The translations under genes and the position numbers were made by a program. The notes beneath the pieces were generated by a model. It saw nothing but the letters and a program-made list of their open reading frames with translations, was not told the origin of the DNA and ran no database searches. From JAMXLO01 sp963819855 (GTDB lineage Bacteria > Pseudomonadota > Alphaproteobacteria > Acetobacterales > Acetobacteraceae): 64,000 nucleotides of DNA. The stretch is from assembly GCA_963819855.1 (NCBI GenBank), contig CAWFYC010000037.1:62001-126000 (forward strand), written 5' to 3'. Positions 34,481-44,334 of this stretch are shown one piece after another; position 1 is the first letter of the stretch, and each line of letters begins with the position of its first letter.

Positions 34481-37348
34481 TGGACGTATTGGCAGAACTT
34501 GCCGCTCTGGAGGCGGCGGACAGCTTTGTTTCGCGTCACATCGGTCCGTCCGAGACCGATATCGCCGCGATGCTGCACGCGGTGGGCGCGGCGACGCTGG
34601 ACGATCTGGCGGCGAAGACCGTGCCGCCGGCGATTCGAACCAACCGGACGCTCGATCTGCCGCCACCGATCGACGAGGCCGCAGTGATCGCCGAGCTGCG
34701 CGGGTTGGCGGCGAACAACACGGCCGAAGAAATCACTGATCGGCATGGGGTATCACGGCACGCACACACCGCCGGTGATCCAGCGCAACGTGTTGGAGAA
34801 CCCGGGCTGGTACACTGCCTACACGCCGTATCAGGCGGAGATCGCGCAGGGCCGGCTGGAGGCGCTGCTCAACTTCCAGACGATGATCTGCGAGCTGACG
34901 GCGATGGAGATCGCCAACGCATCGCTGCTGGATGAAGCCACCGCGGCGGCCGAGGCGATGGCGATGGCACATGCCGTCAGCCGGACCAAGTCGGATGTGC
35001 TGGCCGTGGCGACCGACCTGCACCCGCAGACGCGCGCGGTATTGGCGACACGTGCACGTCCGATCGGCATCACACTGGTCGATGTCGCGCCAGGCGATCT
35101 GGCGGCGATCGCGACGGCGCAGCCGTTTGCTCTGGTGCTGCAATATCCCGGCACCACCGGCGCGATCCGCGAACTGTCGCCGGAGATCAGTGCGGCGCAC
35201 GAGGAAGATGCGCTGGTCATCGTCTGCGCTGACCCGCTGGCGCTCGCGCTGCTGACGCCGCCGGGCGAGATGGGCGCCGATGTGGTGGTCGGTTCGTCCC
35301 AGCGTTTCGGCGTACCGATGGGATTTGGCGGCCCGCACGCCGGCTACCTGGCGACGCGCGACGCCTACAAGCGGCACATGCCCGGCCGGCTGGTCGGCGT
35401 GTCGCTGGACGCCGGTGGCCAGCCGGCGATGCGGCTCGCTTTGCAGACGCGCGAGCAGCACATCCGGCGCGAGAAGGCGACATCGAACATCTGCACCTCG
35501 CAGGTGCTGCTGGCGGTGATCGCCGGCTGCTATGCGGTGTGGCACGGACCAGAAGGGCTGAAACGCATCGCGCGCCGGGTGAACCTGCAGGCGCGATTGC
35601 TTGCCGACGCGGCAAGACAGGGCGGCCATCGCCTGGTGCACGACGTATTCTTCGACACGATCGCGGTCGAAACGTCGAATGCCGATGCATTGATGCAGGA
35701 CGCACTGGCACAGGACTTCAACCTGCGGCGGATCAGCGACACGCGTGTCGGCATCGCGCTCGACGAGACGGTGACGCGCGAGGAACTGACCCGGCTTGCT
35801 TCTGTGTTGGGTGGTCCGCTTGCGAGCGCGCCGCCCTCGATCCCAGCGGAACTGGCGCGCAACACGCCGTTCCTCGAGCAGGCCGTGTTCAATCAGCACC
35901 GCGCCGAGCACGAGATGCTGCGCTATCTCAAGCGCCTGGAGGAAAAGGACATCGCGCTGAACCGCAGCATGATCCCGCTCGGCTCGTGCACGATGAAGCT
36001 GAACGCCTCGGCCGAGATGATCCCGATCACGCTGCCTGGCTTCACCGACATCCATCCGTTCGCACCGGCCGACCAGACCCAAGGCTACGCCGAGCTGATC
36101 GCGCGCCTGACCGACTGGCTGAAGGCCATCACCGGCTTTGCCGCGGTCACACTGCAACCCAACGCCGGCTCGCAAGGCGAGTATTCCGGCCTGCTGGCGA
36201 TCCGGGCGTATCACGCCGCACGTGGTGAGGCGCACCGCAACATCTGCCTGATTCCCTCCAGCGCGCACGGCACCAATCCGGCGAGTGCGGCAATGGCGGG
36301 ATTGCAGGTGGTGGTGGTCGGTTGCGACCGCGACGGCAACATCGACGTGGACGACCTGCGCGCCAAAGCGGACCGGCACGCGGCCAATCTGGCTGCCCTG
36401 ATGGTGACCTATCCCAGCACGCATGGCGTGTTCGAGGCGGCGATCCGGGAAATCTGCGCAATCGTCCATTCGCACGACGGGCAGGTGTACATGGACGGCG
36501 CCAACCTCAACGCGCAGGTCGGGCTGACCAGCCCCGCCGCGATCGGCGCCGATGTCTGCCATCTCAACCTGCATAAGACGTTCTGCATCCCGCATGGCGG
36601 CGGTGGCCCGGGCGTGGGACCGATCGGCGTGGCAGCGCATCTCGCGCCGCATCTGCCGAACCATCCGCTACGCGCCGATGCCGGACCGGCGAGCGGCTTC
36701 GGACCCGTTTCGGCCGGACCGTTCGGCAGCGCCATGATCCTGCCGATCTCGTACGCCTATGTCCGCATGATGGGCGCCGCGGGACTGAAGCGCGCGACCG
36801 AGGTGGCGATCCTCAGCGCCAACTATATCGCAGGGCGTCTGCGCGGACATTATCCGGTGCTGTACACCGGCCCTGGCGGCATGGTGGCGCATGAGTGCAT
36901 CATCGACTGTCGCGGCTTCCAGACCGAGGCCGGCGTCATGGTGGAAGATATCGCCAAGCGCCTGATGGATTTCGGCTTCCATGCGCCGACCATGTCCTGG
37001 CCGGTCGCTGGCACGCTGATGATCGAACCGACCGAAAGCGAGAGCAAAGCCGAGCTCGACCGGTTCTGCGAGGCGATGATCGCGATCCGGTCGGAGATCG
37101 CAGCAATCGCCGCCGGCAAGCTGGACAAGGTGGACAATCCACTGAAGCACGCACCGCACACAGCACGCGACGTCATGGCGAATGTATGGACACACGCCTA
37201 TTCGCGCGAACAGGCGGCGTTTCCGCTGGAGTGGGTGGCGGCGGCGAAATACTGGCCGCCGGTGAAGCGGGTGGACAACGTCTACGGCGACCGCAACCTG
37301 GTCTGCACCTGCGCGCCGCTGGAAGCCTACGCCCAGGCGGCGGAGTAG
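34480..37348 (+). pseudogene. gcvP: Glycine dehydrogenase (decarboxylating) GcvP, fused form, +1 frameshift near 34725
   Basis: The N-terminal 85 codons (SFVSRHIGPSETDIAAMLHA) start in one frame; the rest (MGYHGTHTPPVIQRNVLENP onward) is in another. Dropping one G near 34721 restores NNTAKKSLIGMGYHGTHTPP and one protein of about 955 residues, the normal fused P1+P2 length. The C-terminal PLP lysine lies in CHLNLHKTFCIPHGGGGPG. GcvP decarboxylates glycine and loads GcvH. As written, only the second frame (from about 34745) could give the bulk of the enzyme. Given the intact riboswitch and partners, a sequence error is the simpler explanation. Confidence 0.92.
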
Positions 37349-37560
37349 CCGCCGGCCGCCACAGCCCCCTCCCCCTCCCGCAAGGGGGCAGGGACCAGGC
37401 GAAATACCTCCGCCATTTTCCCCGGCTTCACCTAATCCGCACTCTCCGCAAAGTTCGCGCAGTTTCTGACAAAACCGGCGAGCGATGTCTCCTGTATCGG
37501 TAACGGGTTCGCATCGCCTAGCGTCACGGCGTCGAACAACTCACCCGGTGGAGACACCAA

Positions 37561-37842
37561 ATGACCACCTCCCTCACCCGCAAGATCGCCGCCACCTGCG
37601 CCATCGTCGGCCTCGCCACAATCGGCACCGCCGCAACATCGAAGCCAGCCTATGCCTGGTGGAACCACTACGGCTACGGCTACGGCTACGGCTGCTGCCG
37701 CGCCGGCATCTTCGTCCCACCGGTCGTCGTGGCACCGCCGCCGGCCTACTACCCGGCCCCGGCCTACTACGCGCCGCAAGCTCGCGCCTGGATTCCGGCA
37801 CACTGGCGGGACGGTTACTGGATCCCCGGCCATTGGTCGTGA
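37561..37842 (+). CDS. Small exported Tyr/Gly/Pro-rich protein with a C-terminal W-x-P-x-H-W repeat
   Basis: The 93-residue protein has a signal peptide (TRKIAATCAIVGLATIGTAA ending at about residue 32). A HYGYGYGYGCCRAG run, a proline-tyrosine stretch (PPPAYYPAPAYYAP) and a terminal WIPAHWRDGYWIPGHW motif follow. The last resembles the YXWGXW/BcpO-type repeat found in small periplasmic proteins. The start has GGTGGAGAC upstream. Function unknown; possibly envelope-associated. Confidence 0.72.
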   Translation: MTTSLTRKIAATCAIVGLATIGTAATSKPAYAWWNHYGYGYGYGCCRAGIFVPPVVVAPPPAYYPAPAYYAPQARAWIPAHWRDGYWIPGHWS

Positions 37843-37945
37843 ACCTGTGACGCGGTTCATAGCGGCCAGCCCAACCGACCACCAAATTGCCGATCACGGG
37901 CGAGGCACCCCGTAACGCTTCGCCCGCAATGAGGACACACCGGTC

Positions 37946-38236
37946 ATGCGCCAGTTCATGATAGCCGCCGCAATGGCATTGGGACTCATCGGGCTCTGGG
38001 CGGCGATCCTGCCGCTGACCGCGCAGCCAGCCCCGACGCAGACCGCCCTCGCCTCGCCTGCCATGTCAAAGGCCCTGTTCCTCTGCCGCGGCGCGAACGG
38101 CATCGACCGCACCTGCGCCGCTGCGCTCGCCAGGGCCCTGGTGCTGGATACCTCGGACAACTCCGTGAGCCACGTCAGCGACCGCGTGTGCCGCATGGAT
38201 CGGGAAATGCTCGCCCGCCTCGATCGCCGCAGCTGA
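37946..38236 (+). CDS. Small exported protein of unknown function
   Basis: The 96-residue product has a hydrophobic leader (MRQFMIAAAMALGLIGLWAA) and a short mature part with three cysteines (FLCRGANGIDRTCAAALARA and SDRVCRMDREML). I recognise no family. It begins 104 bases after the Tyr/Gly-rich gene and ends 28 bases before the SBF-like transporter on the same strand, so it is probably the leading gene of a short transcript with the transporter. Confidence 0.5.
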   Translation: MRQFMIAAAMALGLIGLWAAILPLTAQPAPTQTALASPAMSKALFLCRGANGIDRTCAAALARALVLDTSDNSVSHVSDRVCRMDREMLARLDRRS

Positions 38237-38263
38237 TCACCCCCAATCCGAGGAGTCCAGGAC

Positions 38264-39289
38264 ATGCTGCCGGCAAGCATCAGGCGGCTCCGACCCGACA
38301 CGTTCGTCATGGCGCTGGTGGGCACCGTCACCGTCGCGACCTTGCTGCCTTGCCAGGGAACCAGTGCACGGCTGTTCCACGCACTCGGCCTGTTCGCCAT
38401 CGCTTCGCTGTTCCTCCTGCAAGGCGCGCGGCTGTCGCGGGACTCGATCCTGGCCGGCATGACCAACTGGAAGCTGCATGCCTCGATCGCGGCCACGACG
38501 TTCGCGCTGTTCCCTGTGCTGGGGACCGCGCTCATCGCGCTGATGCCGCATGCCCTGGACCGGACGCTGGTGCTGGGTGTGCTGTTCCTGTGCGCCCTGC
38601 CCTCCACCGTGCAGTCGTCGATCGCGCTCACCTCGATCGCGCAAGGCAATGTGGCGGGCGCAGTGTGCGCGGCAACCGCATCCAGCCTGATCGGGATGGT
38701 GTTCACGCCGCTGCTGTTCGGCTTCATGACGCGCGTACGCGGCGGCGGCGTTGATATCTCCGGCATGTGGCAGGTGTTTGCCGAACTGCTGCTGCCGTTC
38801 GCCGCGGGCCATCTGCTGCGGCCATGGATCGGTCCGTGGGCCGCGCGCAACAAGAGACTGCTGGCGATCACCGACCGCGGCTCGATCCTGATCGTGGTCT
38901 ACACCGCGTTCAGTGCGGCCGTGGTGCACGGCATTTGGCACCAGGTACCACCGATGATGCTCGCCACCCTGGCGGCGATCGTCGCGGCGCTGCTGGCGAT
39001 CGGTCTGCTGATCACCAGCGCCGGTGCCCGCGCCTGCGGCTTCGCTCACGCCGACGAGGTCGCCCTGGTGTTTTGCGGTTCCCAGAAGTCACTGGTTGCC
39101 GGAATTCCGATCGCCAGTGTGCTGTTTGCCGGGCCGATGCTTGGCGTGGTCGTGCTGCCGATCATGATCTACCACCCGCTCCAACTCGTGGTGTGCGCCT
39201 GGCTGGCGCGGCACTATGCAGGCCGCCCGGTCGCCACGGCGATGGTCAATGGAGATGCTTTGCTGCCGGCGAGCGCCACGTTGCGGTAG
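38264..39289 (+). CDS. SBF-like (bile acid:sodium symporter superfamily) transporter, YfeH type
   Basis: The 341-residue protein has about ten spans. FAIASLFLLQGARLSRDSIL contains the superfamily first-half motif. GVLFLCALPSTVQSSIALTS (residues about 105-125) and EVALVFCGSQKSLVAGIPIA are the two discontinuous-helix crossover regions. YfeH-like members of the SBF_like family fit best. The cargo (an organic anion) is unknown. The gene has an AGGA-type site and follows the small exported protein. Confidence 0.85.
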   Translation: MLPASIRRLRPDTFVMALVGTVTVATLLPCQGTSARLFHALGLFAIASLFLLQGARLSRDSILAGMTNWKLHASIAATTFALFPVLGTALIALMPHALDRTLVLGVLFLCALPSTVQSSIALTSIAQGNVAGAVCAATASSLIGMVFTPLLFGFMTRVRGGGVDISGMWQVFAELLLPFAAGHLLRPWIGPWAARNKRLLAITDRGSILIVVYTAFSAAVVHGIWHQVPPMMLATLAAIVAALLAIGLLITSAGARACGFAHADEVALVFCGSQKSLVAGIPIASVLFAGPMLGVVVLPIMIYHPLQLVVCAWLARHYAGRPVATAMVNGDALLPASATLR

Positions 39290-39512
39290 CTAGACTTGAA
39301 TATCCCGAGCATCCTGCTAATTTGGTGGTCTGCGTGCTTGTTCGAGAGCATCGAGACAAGTGGCCACAGGAACATTACTCCGCCGGGCTATCTTCAGCAC
39401 CCGATACGCCTTCTCAAGGGCAGCCTCATGCCCAGGTGAACAAGCACCAATCGTGTCATTAACAGGGGCCGATGAAACGACCTCAAGTGTTGGGAGAGCA
39501 TAGGAGGGTCAA

Positions 39513-40458
39513 ATGACCTTGCGCCAGGCTCGCAACGTCATCGTGGTCGCCGTGGCGATGCTGGCATCCTTCCTCCCCTTCACCGTTGCCGAGGAGGCCG
39601 CCCCTGCTGTTCACGTAGAAACCGATCTCGCGCGGTCCTGCTACGCCGCACACGCAGGTTTTGGCTCTTGGTGGATGTTGGATGGCAATGAGTTCTATCG
39701 TGTCGACTTTCGCGACAACTCAGTGAGACGCGTTGCGGTCAAAGGCCTGCAATCCTGGCACGGAACCGTAACAGTCGGAAACGGCGCTGTCTGGATTGGT
39801 GATACCCGCACCACGGTCTATGAGATCGATCCCCGGAAGGAGCAAGTTGTCCAGGAAGTCCGCGTGGAACTGGACCAGTCCTCCTCCGCCTACTGGAGTT
39901 TGGCAGCAGATGAAGGTGCGGTTTGGGTGCTCGTCGGCAACGAGAAACTAGGGCGATACTCCGCGACGAGTGGGGCTGAGGAAGCGGTGATCCGTCTCCC
40001 GTCCAACAGCTCACGGGTCCTTGTCGCCTTTGGCTCCGTGTGGGTGACGGGAACGGGAAACGACGAATTATACCGTATTGATCCGACAACTAATCAGATT
40101 GTGGCGACTATTGAACTGCGAGCGCGACCAACTCTCCTCGCGGCAGGGGAGGGGGCGATCTGGGTCTTTAATGAGCGCGACGGCACTGTTCAGCGGATCG
40201 ACGGAAAGAACGGCAAGCAACTCGCCACTATTGAGACAGAGGCTGTTGGGCAGGCCCAAATGACTGTCGGTGGAGGCTTTGTCTGGGTCCTCACAGTTAC
40301 TGGGACTCTTATACAGGTTGATCCGCACACCAATTTCGGTTCGGCACAAATTGAAAGCCCCGACCGAAGACCCGGTCAACACTTACTTTTTTGGCATTGC
40401 TTACGAGGATAGCTCGCTTTGGATGTGCGGAATTGCACTGAAAGCCGCTCACTTAGTA
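39513..40458 (+). pseudogene. Exported Vgb/PQQ-like beta-propeller protein, frameshifted and cut by IS630
   Basis: From ATG 39513 a signal peptide (VIVVAVAMLASFLPFTVAEE) precedes repeated propeller blades. These contain VWIGDTRTTVYEIDPRKEQV, VWVTGTGNDELYRIDPTTNQ and IWVFNERDGTVQRIDGKNGK, each with the W..../IDP..N pattern. After AQIE the frame shifts; one surplus A at about 40355 hides KAPTEDPVNTYFFGIAYEDS. The gene then ends at the IS630 element. A complete propeller would need at least one more blade, which I cannot find reliably beyond the element. Function unknown; the gene is less GC-rich than its neighbours. Confidence 0.7.
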
Positions 40459-41725
40459 CTCCGTTTCATAAATACGGTGACGTATTTTTGAGCGACTCGG
40501 CGTGACAGGGCGAAATGATCCTCAGCCACGAGGATGCCGCCATGCCAAGGAAGAGTCCCTACGTGATCGTCCTCACCAATAGGGAGCGAGCCGACCTGGC
40601 GGCGCGGTCGAGGGACTACACGTTGCCGTACCGAGAGGTTGTGCGAGCCAAGATCGTGCTGCTGGCGAGCCAGGGGCATGGTAACGATCGCATCGCAGCC
40701 CGCCTCGGCATGCCGCGCCAGATCGTCAGCAAGTGGCGTCGGTGCTTCTATATCCAGCGGCTTCCTGGCCTTGACGAACAGCCGCGTGGCGGGCGACCGG
40801 CCCGTTTTTCCCCCCAGTGTCGCGGTCGCGATCAAGGCGTTGGCCTGTGAGTTGCCGTGTCGCCGAGGTCTGCCGTTGTCTCGCTGGTCAGTCGCCGAAT
40901 TGCGCCACGAGGCGATGGCGAGCGGCATCGTCGCGCAGATCAGTGGCACCACTCTCTGGCGCTGGCTCAGCCAGGACGCGTTACGGCCTTGGCGCCATCG
41001 CACCTGGATCTTCCCGCGCGACCCACAGTTTGTCCGCAAAGCCGGCCGCGTCCTCGATCTCTACCAGCGCCGGTGGAAAGGTGCAGCACTGGAGCCGCGT
41101 GATTACGTTCTGTGCACTGACGAGAAGACCAGCATTCAGGCTCGGCGGCGCAAACACCACTCGTTGCGGCCGGCTCCGCGTCGCCCGGTCTATGTCGAGC
41201 ACGAATACGCGCGTGCCGGCGCGTTGGCTTACCTTGCGGCCTGGGACGTGCATCGTGCCAGGCTGTTCGGCAGCTGCGAACGCAAGAACGGTATCGCTGC
41301 GTTCGAGCGTCTGGTCGCTCAGGTCATGGGCCAGGAACCCTATCGTTCCGCCAGTCGCGTGTTCGTCATTGCTGACAACGGCTCGTCCCATCGCGGCCGG
41401 CGAGCCGCTGCTCGGCTGCGAGCCAAATGGCCAACCATCGTTCTGGTTCACACACCAATCCATGCCAGCTGGCTCAACCAGATCGAGGTCTACTTCTCCA
41501 TCGTTCAGCGCAAGCTCCTCACGCCGAGCGACTTCGCCGATCTCATTGCCCTCAAACGCGGATTGATCGCCTTTCAACGCCGCTATCAGCGGTCCGCCAG
41601 GCCGTTCAAGTGGACCTTCACGCGTCGCGACCTGCACGTCCTTCTCGTCAAGCTCAAGTCACACAATGCCGCACCGCACCGGAAGATACGGTCCCGGAAT
41701 ACGTCACCGTAATTGCAAATCAGGG
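40459..41725 (+). mobile_element. IS630-family insertion sequence with TA target duplication (about 1267 bp)
   Basis: Imperfect inverted ends (about 25 of 32 positions when the flanking bases are included) share the core TACGGTGACGTATT at 40478 and its inverse AATACGTCACCGTA near 41699. TA dinucleotides flank both ends (40457-40458 and 41726-41727), as expected for IS630/Tc1-mariner elements. It carries one transposase reading frame with a single apparent indel. It inserted into the 3' part of a beta-propeller gene. Confidence 0.8.
40542..41712 (+). pseudogene. IS630-family transposase, +1 frameshift near 40798
   Basis: The first frame (MPRKSPYVIVLTNRERADLA, REVVRAKIVLLASQGHGNDR) carries the helix-turn-helix. 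It shifts at RGGRP into VFPPSVAVAIKALACELPCR. The DDE core follows in the second frame: Asp in YVLCTDEKTSIQ, Asp in VFVIADNGSSHRG and Glu in ASWLNQIEVYFSIVQRKLL. Removing one G near 40798 joins both frames. The stop codon lies inside the right terminal repeat. The junction sits in a G/C/T homopolymer-rich run, so programmed slippage, decay and sequence error are all possible. Confidence 0.82.
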
Positions 41726-41893
41726 TACTTAGCATACCGAATCGCGCCTCCGATGTGACGGTTGGCGGAATCTCCCACTCTCTGCGACAGTCGCAGGGCG
41801 CCTGCTGTTGTTCCTTGTCGGTCGTTGCAGAATTCCTGATTTATGGAAAGTCATCAGCATCCCCAACAGAATAACCCATAAGGTCGTTGTCGG

Positions 41894-42142
41894 TTGCCTT
41901 TTCTTGTTTTCACACACCCAGTCGGTGACCTGAGCCCTGAGTTCCCTCCACTCAAAAGCAAAGTCCTGGGTTGCCGCCACGCGGGTTGCGGACTCGACTT
42001 ATTCTTGGAGGAGTATCCGGGGCTCGTCAGTGGCGCTGAAATCATTTCATCCGCCGCCGTTCCTGAGCCCGGCAACCTAGCTTTGCTCTGCGGCGGCCTG
42101 CTGAGCTTCGGTCTCTTGCGGGGCAGACGCGGCAGGTCTTAG
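41894..42142 (+). pseudogene. PEP-CTERM protein remnant (sorting signal only)
   Basis: The frame ends SAAVPEPGNLALLCGGLLSF and GLLRGRRGRS: a PEP motif, hydrophobic span and basic tail, which is the complete exosortase sorting signal. The preceding residues (TTG start, PFLVFTHPVGDLSPEFPPLK) show no export signal. The mature part of the protein seems to be missing, perhaps through the nearby IS630 insertion or later deletion. An intact PEP-CTERM gene lies 500 bases downstream. Confidence 0.5.
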
Positions 42143-42641
42143 CGGAGCGCTCTGTTCCGTCTCGCTCGGCCGGCAGGATTTTCAGCCCTGTCGGCGCCGT
42201 CACGAGCCACAGATGGGGTGGCATCGTTCCCCGAAAAGTTGGGAGGGCGGCGCATCGTGATCGGGCCGCGGCACCCCACTCATTCCTCGGCCTTTGGTGC
42301 CGACAGTGGCACGAGCGCCTTACGGACGTGCCGTAGCCAGCACCTAAGCGAAACACCGGGGGCCGTCCCAAGGCGTCGAGGGCGCTGACAGGGCAGCACC
42401 CCCGGGGCGAGCCTCGGGAAAGCCGCTACGGCCCGTCCAGCTATCCCCTGCACCGGAGCACCTGGCCGGCGTTGGTGATGTAGAAAAATGCACACTATTG
42501 TCGGAAAAGTTTACAGTCTTTGGGATTCCAGCTAGCTCATGCGCCATAACATATTGAATTCGCTTAATAGAATGCAGTGGCATGAATGTTGCTATCATCC
42601 GATATCCTGAGGTCAATCTCTTAATTAGGAAAATACGACCA
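42143..42641. other. Intergenic stretch before the PEP-CTERM gene
   Basis: About 500 bases with no convincing coding frame. The right half becomes AT-rich and holds the TGTCGG...TTTACA site listed separately. A TGGCCGGCG-N-TTGGTG string near 42460 is only a weak match to a sigma-54 promoter. Confidence 0.4.
42499..42515. promoter_or_regulatory. Possible PEP-CTERM-associated upstream site (TGTCGGAAAAGTTTACA)
   Basis: TGTCGGAAAAGTTTACA lies about 125 bases before the PEP-CTERM start, in an AT-rich island. From memory, TGTAAA...CCGACA-like sites (this one on the opposite strand) often precede exosortase-linked genes. I have not verified that, and one copy in a window is weak evidence. Confidence 0.3.
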
Positions 42642-43316
42642 ATGCGCAGATTTCTTGGCACAACCGCTCTCGGTGCAAGCGCCTTCGTGGCACTCCTGGC
42701 TATCGGAGGCGCTGCGCATGCCGTGACCATCAAATACTCGGCTGCCAACACCTACGACCAACATCCGCATTCGAGCGGCGGCCCCCAGGTCAATCTCACA
42801 GCCGAACAGACCGTTGTGCTGCCGGCCAGTGGCTGGACGGCGAATACCTCTGGCACCAACAACGGCATCGCCACGATCGTCCCGGCCTCGTCATGCGGCA
42901 GCAGCAGCAACGGCTGCGTAAGCCACATCGAGACCGACAATCTGACGTTCAGCCTCACCCTGTCCGACGACAACGACTTACACAAGACCACGATCACCGG
43001 GGTGACCGGCGTGTTCACAGCTAATTACAACGGCACACTGACCTGCTCGGGCACCGACAATCCGGGCGATTGCTTCCTGTGGACCGGCGCCCTCCCAACC
43101 GGCAGCGGCAGCGGCGTATTGAGCTATGGCACCGTCACCCTGTTCGACGGCAAGAAGATCGCGGTAGACTTCGACAGCGCCTACGACTGGAACGCCCAGC
43201 CGGGCGTGCAGTTCGAGTTGGTGGACCCTCCGGCCGTCCCCGAACCGTCATGCCTGGCCCTGCTTGGCGTCGGTGTGCTCGGCCTAGGCGTGATCCGTCG
43301 GGTCCGCCGGTCGTAA
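42642..43316 (+). CDS. PEP-CTERM sorting-domain exported protein
   Basis: The 224-residue protein has a signal peptide (MRRFLGTTALGASAFVALLA, cleaved after AHA at about residue 28). A Ser/Thr/Gly/Asn-rich beta-type body follows, with two Cys pairs (SSCGSSSNGCVSH; LTCSGTDNPGDCFLW). The sorting tail is PPAVPEPSCLALLGVGVLGL then GVIRRVRRS. Exosortase would cleave at PEP and anchor or release it in the envelope or matrix. No exosortase or polysaccharide cluster is in the window. The ATG at 42642, preceded by TTAGGA, is preferred over 42582. Confidence 0.88.
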   Translation: MRRFLGTTALGASAFVALLAIGGAAHAVTIKYSAANTYDQHPHSSGGPQVNLTAEQTVVLPASGWTANTSGTNNGIATIVPASSCGSSSNGCVSHIETDNLTFSLTLSDDNDLHKTTITGVTGVFTANYNGTLTCSGTDNPGDCFLWTGALPTGSGSGVLSYGTVTLFDGKKIAVDFDSAYDWNAQPGVQFELVDPPAVPEPSCLALLGVGVLGLGVIRRVRRS

Positions 43317-43399
43317 GGGGGGCCGGCCCCCGCCCAGGGGACTGATCCGGGGAATACTGCCCTGGGCGCGCGTGCTGCGGCCTCGCCGTCTGCCACACG

Positions 43400-44047
43400 C
43401 TAATTGCACGCTAACTCGCGTCCGAAGTCGCCGGATCGCGAGCGAATGATCGCCGCTTCGAGCATATCAAGTCGGTCCTGCCCCCAGAACCGATGGCCTT
43501 CGAACAGGTAGAACGGCGAGCCGAACACGCCCGCGGCGAGTGCGCGTGCGGTGTTGTCGCGATACTCGGCCTGCACCGGCTCTGCACGCGCCGCCTCGAT
43601 CAGCCTGTTGCCGTCGATGCCGCAACGCTCCGCGATAGCCACAAGCACCGCGGGATCGGCAGGGTTCTGGTCCTCGGCCCAGATCGCCCGCATCACCGCA
43701 TTGACGAAGTCGCCAACCGGCAAACTGCGCCGCTGGCCTGCGATCACCATGCAGGATGCGAGATCCACATCGGCCGGAAAATACCGGGGCTCGATGTTGA
43801 GCGGCATGCCGAGCCGCGCCCGCCAGCGCTTCAGTTCCTCGATCCGATACGCCTGTCGCTGCCACGCGCGGTTCGCCAGGACGATGCCGCCGCTGCCGGT
43901 GAAAACGTCCTGCATGCGCATCGGTATGTGATTGATGCGGACATCGTGTCGCGCGGTCATCTGCACGAAGCGGACACCACCGAGATACGCCCAGTCCGAC
44001 AACAGCCAGACGTAGTAGTCGATGGTGGGTACTAAATCCTTCGTCAT
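43400..44047 (-). CDS. DsbA-fold 2-hydroxychromene-2-carboxylate isomerase-like protein
   Basis: The 215-residue product, with GGAGGAT before ATG 44047, carries DYYVWLLSDWAYLGGVRFVQ, where SDWAYLG replaces the CxxC of DsbA with the Ser-x-x-(A/T)-Y-L of the HCCA isomerase (kappa-GST-like) family. Further features are RMQDVFTGSGGIVLANR, RYFPADVDLASCMVIAG and GVFGSPFYLFEGHRFWGQDR (cis-Pro loop and C-terminal signature). These enzymes use glutathione in aromatic (naphthalene) degradation, but many homologues have other roles. No naphthalene genes are nearby. Confidence 0.88.
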   Translation of the reverse strand: MTKDLVPTIDYYVWLLSDWAYLGGVRFVQMTARHDVRINHIPMRMQDVFTGSGGIVLANRAWQRQAYRIEELKRWRARLGMPLNIEPRYFPADVDLASCMVIAGQRRSLPVGDFVNAVMRAIWAEDQNPADPAVLVAIAERCGIDGNRLIEAARAEPVQAEYRDNTARALAAGVFGSPFYLFEGHRFWGQDRLDMLEAAIIRSRSGDFGRELACN

Positions 44048-44153
44048 TACATCATCCTCCCCCGGCCGCCTTCTCACGGTACAGATTAAGCCCGGTTCGA
44101 CACGTCTCCCAACGTTCTGGCCTGACCGGAAGCTCATGCGACCGCTCGGCCCG

Positions 44154-44235
44154 ATGGGTTTCGCTGCGCTCTACCCATCCTACGAGTTGGCGCGTGCGCG
44201 TTGCCGTAGGATGGGTAGAGCGCAGCGAAACCCAT
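44154..44235. repeat. Dispersed inverted repeat, copy C
   Basis: The arms ATGGGTTTCGCTGCGCTCTA... and ...GCGCAGCGAAACCCAT are near-perfect inverses with a 20-base loop. Flanks match copy A (CTGACCGGAA on the left, CCGTCGCGATTCC on the right), so about 150 bases are shared. It lies between divergent genes for the isomerase-like protein and the esterase. Confidence 0.85.
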
Positions 44236-44334
44236 CGTTCCGTCGCGATTCCACCTTGCGTGAAACCGCCTCAGCCACTGGACACCACGAGGGCGGATGG
44301 TGGCAAATGATGTAAGGTTCTTCCGGAGGCGTTT

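Noticed and set aside
34733..36664. A 643-residue minus-strand frame
   Set aside because: Antisense shadow of gcvP; composition is Arg/His/Gln-rich with no recognisable domain.
42440..42480. Sigma-54 promoter before the PEP-CTERM gene
   Set aside because: The -24/-12-like string deviates at key positions (no GC at -12), so it is not listed as a promoter.
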